DNA from: Lysinibacillus sp.
Lineage (GTDB): Bacteria; Bacillota; Bacilli; Bacillales_A; Planococcaceae
Direction: 5' to 3'
Length of the DNA: 8,909 nt
Assembly: GCA_012735355.1 (NCBI GenBank)
Contig: JAAYHP010000323.1
Location: 1 to 8,909, forward strand
Shown here: piece after piece, positions 5,264 to 8,909 of the stretch
Layout: each line of letters starts with the position of its first letter
How positions within the stretch are numbered: the first letter of the stretch is position 1
The notes under the pieces: model-generated
What the model was told of the DNA's origin: nothing
Databases searched by the model: none
What the model saw: the letters and a program-made list of their open reading frames with translations, nothing else
Position numbers and translations under genes: made by a program

Positions 5264-5723
5264 TTATGTTGAAATTCGAGTTCCTGCAAAACCGCAATAT
5301 GTAAGTGTTATTCGTTTAACAGTTTCTGGTCTAGCTACTCGATTAGGTTTTTTATACGATGAAATAGAAGATATGAAAATTGCTGTAAGTGAAGCTGTAA
5401 CATATGTAGTTCAGCATGCTTATAACAGCGTAGACGAGGGAGAAATTGTCATAGGTTGCGCATTATATGCAAATAAAATAGAAATTATGGTGGCCGATTA
5501 TGGAGATGGATTTAATTTTGAAGAAATCAAATCAAAAATAGGACCATATCGAGAAGATGATAACATTAGCAGTTTACGTGAAGGTGGACTGGGTCTTTAT
5601 TTGATGGAAACTTTAATGGACGAGGTGAAAGTGAACAACGAGGGCGGAGTTACTGTTTTCATGACGAAACATGTCGCAAGAGAGCAGGTGAAAAAAAATG
5701 TCCACAAAATCCCAATCACCTAA
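5250..5723 (+). CDS. rsbW: RsbW, anti-SigB factor and RsbV kinase
   Basis: A 157-residue GHKL-fold protein (B. subtilis 160) that binds and holds SigB and phosphorylates RsbV. The G1 box VADYGDGF (Asp83) and the G2 box EGGLGLYLMETLMDEV (glycines 112, 113 and 115) are well conserved. The N-box reads SEAVTYVVQHAY: Glu48 is present, but the residue four places on, normally Asn (SEACTNAVQHAY in B. subtilis) and needed for Mg-ATP binding, is Tyr52 (codon TAT at 5403-5405; one base from AAT). Kinase activity may therefore be weakened or altered, while SigB binding could persist. ATG 5250 has AAAGGTGGAG (5233-5242) upstream and lies within the end of rsbV. The 3' end overlaps sigB by 26 bases. Confidence 0.94.
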   Translation: MSAFDYVEIRVPAKPQYVSVIRLTVSGLATRLGFLYDEIEDMKIAVSEAVTYVVQHAYNSVDEGEIVIGCALYANKIEIMVADYGDGFNFEEIKSKIGPYREDDNISSLREGGLGLYLMETLMDEVKVNNEGGVTVFMTKHVAREQVKKNVHKIPIT

Positions 5724-6480
5724 AACTGATGAAGAGATCATCAACTTAATTCTCCAATATCAAGTAACGGAAGAAGAGGAACTATTAACAAGCATCGTAT
5801 TGTTTTATGAAAAACTTGTTGAATCGATTGCGAAAAAATATTCTTACGGAAAAACTTTTTATGATGATGTGTTTCAAGTTGGGATGTTAGGATTACTAGG
5901 AGCAATTAAGCGATTTGACCCCTCTCTTGGAAAAAAATTCGAAGCCTTTGCGATACCAACAATCATTGGAGAAATAAAACGATTTTTAAGAGATAAAACT
6001 TGGGATGTACATGTACCTCGAAGAATTAAAGAGCTTGGTCCAAAAATTAAATCTGCTGTGGAACACTTAACTATTAAATTGCAACACTCTCCTACGATAC
6101 CTGAAATAGCTGAATTTTTAGAAGTCGGAGTGGAAGAAGTTCTTGAAGCAATGGAGATCGGAAAAAACTATCAAGCACTATCGATTGACCATTCCGTTGA
6201 ATCGGATGCGGATGGAAGCAAAGTAACGCTGCTTGATATGATTGGTCAAGAAGACGAACAATTCGAACTAACAAATAAAAGAATCGTCGTTTCTGAAGCG
6301 ATGAGTATTTTATCGGAACGGGAAAGACAAATTATTCAGCTTACATTTTTAGAACAGTTAAGCCAAAAGGAAGCTGGAGAAAAGTTAGGAATTTCCCAAA
6401 TGCATGTCTCGCGTATTCAACGAAAAGCAATTGAGAAACTGAAAAGTGTCATTGCGATAAACAGCAGTGTTTCTATTTAA
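5698..6480 (+). CDS. sigB: RNA polymerase sigma factor SigB
   Basis: A group 3 sigma factor for the general stress response: it directs RNA polymerase to promoters of the GTTTAA/GGGTAT type. 260 residues against 262 in B. subtilis. Region 2 includes GMLGLLGAIKRFDP (from residue 62) and the near-identical stretch FEAFAIPTIIGEIKRFLRDK leading into VHVPRR. Region 4 ends with a helix-turn-helix around residues 222-245 (SQKEAGEKLGISQMHVSRIQ) that reads the -35 element. It is the last gene of the operon; the usual next gene, rsbX, is absent. ATG 5698 is preceded by AGGTG (5686-5690) inside rsbW. Its own SigmaB promoter in front of rsbV makes the segment self-activating. Confidence 0.97.
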   Translation: MSTKSQSPKTDEEIINLILQYQVTEEEELLTSIVLFYEKLVESIAKKYSYGKTFYDDVFQVGMLGLLGAIKRFDPSLGKKFEAFAIPTIIGEIKRFLRDKTWDVHVPRRIKELGPKIKSAVEHLTIKLQHSPTIPEIAEFLEVGVEEVLEAMEIGKNYQALSIDHSVESDADGSKVTLLDMIGQEDEQFELTNKRIVVSEAMSILSERERQIIQLTFLEQLSQKEAGEKLGISQMHVSRIQRKAIEKLKSVIAINSSVSI

Positions 6481-6498
6481 CTACAAAAAGAATAATTG

Positions 6499-6545
6499 AA
6501 ATTGGACAGGCCTACTCCTACATTTCGAGTGGGCTCAATTTTTTT
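6499..6545 (+). terminator. Probable Rho-independent terminator after sigB
   Basis: GGCCTACTC (6509-6517) pairs with GAGTGGGCT (6527-6535), with two G-U pairs. AAATTG (6499-6504) pairs with CAATTT (6536-6541), with a four-base bulge on the left side. Seven T follow from 6539. The nine-base loop contains TACAT. It is weaker than the terminator after mazF but well placed, about 20 bases past the sigB stop. Confidence 0.65.
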
Positions 6546-6647
6546 ATTGAACTCATTTATATAGAGACTGTAGAATCTATTGTGTTTTATGATACATAAA
6601 GTAAATGATAAAATAATTGTTGGTCAATTGAGTTTGAAAAAATTGGT

Positions 6648-6653
6648 TATAAT
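6648..6653 (+). promoter_or_regulatory. Consensus -10 element for tex
   Basis: A perfect TATAAT at 6648-6653 gives a predicted start near 6660, about 27 bases before the tex ATG. No good -35 lies at 16-18 bases (TCAATT at 6624-6629 is the nearest), and the extended TGn is absent. Apart from the terminator and this element, 6481-6686 shows nothing recognisable, including no trace of rsbX. Confidence 0.5.
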
Positions 6654-6686
6654 AGTCTCTAGAATAACTGGAAAGGCAGTGGAATC

Positions 6687-8858
6687 ATGGACGAAAAACA
6701 AATGTTACAACTTATTGCTCAAGATACAAAGGTAAAACCGTATCAAGTAGAAGCAGTGATTAAATTGTTAGAGGATGGAAATACAGTACCATTTATCGCT
6801 AGATATCGAAAAGAATTAACTGGTTCCCTCGACGAAGTTCAAATTAAAGCAATCGAAGAACGTTATCATTATATTCAGCAATTGGAGCAACGAAAAGAAG
6901 AAGTAATAAGACTGATTGATGAACAAGGAAAATTAACGGAAGAATTAGCAACTGAAATCAAAAGAGCTACGATTTTACAGCGGGTAGAAGATTTATATCG
7001 ACCATATAAACAAAAACGTAGAACGAAAGCAACCATTGCAAAAGAACGAGGACTAGAGCCTTTAGCAGATGAACTGATGAAATTTGGAAGTGCGTCGTTG
7101 GAAGAGTTAGCAAGTCAGTTTATCGATGAAGAGAAACAAGTATTAACGGCGGATGATGCGATTAATGGCGCAAAAGATATTTTAGCAGAACGGTTCTCAG
7201 ACGATGCAAAAGTTCGGGATTACTTAAGAAAACTTTCCTGGCGAGAAGGCATTATTGTAACTTCAGTAAAAGATGCTGAAAAAGATGAAAAGAAAGTGTT
7301 TGAAATGTATTACGAGTATGAAGAACCAGTGAAGTATATCGTGCCCCATCGAACACTTGCTATTAATCGGGGTGAAAAAGAAGAAGTTTTAAAGGTAAAC
7401 ATCCACGTGCCATTAGAGAAGGCGTTACAAATCATGGAGAAGGAATGGATTCCGAATAAATCGAATTCACCATCAGTTACACCGGTAAAAGAAGCGATTG
7501 AAGATGGATATAAGCGACTTATTCAACCTTCCATTGAGCGGGAAATTCGAAATGAATTAACAGAAAAAGCAGAAGCACAAGCAATCCATATCTTCTCTGA
7601 AAACTTAAGAAGTTTGCTTTTACAACCGCCAATTCGAGGTAAAATGGTACTTGGTGTTGACCCAGCTTTTCGCACAGGTTGTAAATTAGCTGTAGTTGAT
7701 GAAACGGGAAAAATGCTTGAAGTATCGGCAATTTATCCTCATCCACCGAAACCGCAAGTGGAAGAGTCAAAAAAGATTATAAAAGGATTATTAGAAAAGT
7801 ATCCAATTAGTATTATAGCTATAGGCAACGGTACAGCTTCTAGAGAAACAGAGCAGTTTATTGCGGATGTTTTAAAGGAAGTGGAGAGAGAAGTTTCTTA
7901 TGTAATTGTAAATGAAGCGGGAGCGTCGGTATATTCCGCATCGGAAATTGCCCGTGAAGAATTTCCTAACCTACAAGTGGAACAACGTAGTGCCGTTTCT
8001 ATCGCAAGACGTCTTCAAGACCCGCTATCAGAGCTTGTAAAAATTGAACCAAAAGCGGTAGGAGTCGGACAATATCAGCATGACGTGTCCCAAAAGAAGC
8101 TGGCTGAATCTTTAACATTTATAGTAGAAACTGCGGTAAACCAAGTTGGAGTTGATGTAAATACAGCTTCAAGTTCATTGTTACAATATGTGTCAGGGTT
8201 ATCAAAATCCGTAGCAGAAAACATCGTAAAAATGAGAAGTGAAAACGGAAAATTCACTTCCCGTACCCAATTAAAGAAAGTACCACGCCTTGGTGCAAAA
8301 ACTTATGAACAAGCGATAGGATTCCTTCGTATACCGGATGCAAAAAATCCTTTCGATGCAACAGGGATTCATCCAGAAAGTTATGATCTAGCAGAAAAAA
8401 TCCTCGAATTTTGTGGATTAACAAAAGATGATATTGGAACTGAAAAAAGTGAATTTGTTTTAAGTAAGGTTGATATATCAGAAATTAGTGAAAGGTTAGG
8501 CGTCGGAGAAATCACTGTAAAGGACATAGTAGATACATTAATGAAACCAACGCGGGATCCACGAGATGAATTTCCACAACCTTTATTAAAAACAGATGTA
8601 TTAGCAATGGAAGATTTAAAAGTAGGAATGGAATTACAGGGAACAGTTCGTAATGTTGTAGATTTTGGAGCCTTTGTTGATATCGGTGTGAAGCAAGATG
8701 GGCTCGTCCATATTTCAAAATTAAAAAAAGGAAGAGTAAAACATCCTCTAGATGTTGTATCATTAGGTGATATCGTCACGGTTTGGGTAGAAAAAGTAGA
8801 AGTTGATAAAGGAAGAATCGCCTTAACTATGATTCCACCAGAAAAACAAATCGATTAA
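6687..8858 (+). CDS. tex: Tex-family S1 RNA-binding transcription accessory protein
   Basis: A 723-residue member of the Tex/YdcI family (about 719 in B. subtilis), a cytoplasmic nucleic-acid-binding protein homologous to the core of eukaryotic Spt6. Domains in order: N-terminal helical region (about 1-310, with VIKLLEDGNTVPFIARYRKE at its start), a YqgF/RNase H-like domain beginning at LGVDPAFRTGCK (Asp325), helix-hairpin-helix motifs at about 490-550 (DVNTASSSLL, FTSRTQLKKVPRLG), and an S1 domain at about 647-716 (GTVRNVVDFGAFVDIG, DGLVHIS). All parts expected of a full-length protein are present with no frameshift. ATG 6687 has AAAGG (6672-6676) upstream. It is a stable neighbour of the sigB locus; in B. 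subtilis rsbX and the ydcF-ydcH genes lie between, all missing here. Confidence 0.96.
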   Translation: MDEKQMLQLIAQDTKVKPYQVEAVIKLLEDGNTVPFIARYRKELTGSLDEVQIKAIEERYHYIQQLEQRKEEVIRLIDEQGKLTEELATEIKRATILQRVEDLYRPYKQKRRTKATIAKERGLEPLADELMKFGSASLEELASQFIDEEKQVLTADDAINGAKDILAERFSDDAKVRDYLRKLSWREGIIVTSVKDAEKDEKKVFEMYYEYEEPVKYIVPHRTLAINRGEKEEVLKVNIHVPLEKALQIMEKEWIPNKSNSPSVTPVKEAIEDGYKRLIQPSIEREIRNELTEKAEAQAIHIFSENLRSLLLQPPIRGKMVLGVDPAFRTGCKLAVVDETGKMLEVSAIYPHPPKPQVEESKKIIKGLLEKYPISIIAIGNGTASRETEQFIADVLKEVEREVSYVIVNEAGASVYSASEIAREEFPNLQVEQRSAVSIARRLQDPLSELVKIEPKAVGVGQYQHDVSQKKLAESLTFIVETAVNQVGVDVNTASSSLLQYVSGLSKSVAENIVKMRSENGKFTSRTQLKKVPRLGAKTYEQAIGFLRIPDAKNPFDATGIHPESYDLAEKILEFCGLTKDDIGTEKSEFVLSKVDISEISERLGVGEITVKDIVDTLMKPTRDPRDEFPQPLLKTDVLAMEDLKVGMELQGTVRNVVDFGAFVDIGVKQDGLVHISKLKKGRVKHPLDVVSLGDIVTVWVEKVEVDKGRIALTMIPPEKQID

Positions 8859-8909
8859 AATAGAAAGTAGATGTAAAATAAGTAGAGGTTGGGACTTATA
8901 GCTAATTTA
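8859..8909. other. Non-coding tail after tex
   Basis: Fifty-one bases to the window end with no frame of note. The segment AGAGGTTGGGAC near the end resembles the left half of intergenic stem-loops common in Bacillales, but its partner would lie outside the window, so no terminator can be called. Confidence 0.3.

Noticed and set aside
6518..6526. TACAT in the loop of the sigB terminator as a MazF control point
   Set aside because: About a dozen TACAT sites are spread through the window, roughly as expected from composition, so a single loop site carries no weight.

Overview
The window is low-GC DNA from a Bacillales (Bacillaceae or Planococcaceae-like) Firmicute. The inference rests on gene order: acpS tail, ydcC-type lipoprotein, alr, mazE/ndoAI, mazF/ndoA, rsbT, rsbU, rsbV, rsbW, sigB, tex. 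This is the well-known B. subtilis sigB neighbourhood with several genes missing. Every gene is on the + strand. AT-rich spacers, strong purine-rich Shine-Dalgarno sites and GTG/TTG starts fit this group. A YdcC-like lipoprotein with a possible SigmaE promoter hints at a spore former, but does not prove it.

Layout: 1-40 is the last codons of acpS. 142-1155 is a secreted lipoprotein. 1249-2373 is alanine racemase. Between them lies a long-range inverted repeat whose second arm is inside the alr coding sequence. 2511-3151 is a toxin-antitoxin pair (MazE-like antitoxin with a divergent N-terminus, and a very conserved MazF/EndoA RNase), closed by a strong terminator at 3166-3200. 3201-3426 is non-coding, with a likely SigmaA promoter. 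3427-6480 is the sigB regulatory operon rsbT-rsbU-(SigmaB promoter)-rsbV-rsbW-sigB, ending in a probable terminator. 6687-8858 is tex, a nucleic-acid-binding S1 protein. The last 51 bases hold no recognisable gene.

How the genes work together: in the known pathway RsbT activates the phosphatase RsbU, RsbU dephosphorylates the anti-anti-sigma factor RsbV, RsbV draws the anti-sigma kinase RsbW away from SigB, and free SigB transcribes stress genes and its own rsbV-rsbW-sigB segment. The module is remodelled here. rsbR and rsbS (stressosome scaffold and antagonist) are absent from their usual place between mazF and rsbT, and rsbX (the feedback phosphatase acting on RsbR/RsbS) is absent after sigB. 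RsbT keeps its N-box and G1 motif but has a degenerate ATP-lid glycine motif. RsbW has Tyr in place of the near-invariant Mg-chelating Asn of its N-box. No wholly new system is evident; the most interesting content is this reduced SigB switch and the alr-spanning inverted repeat.
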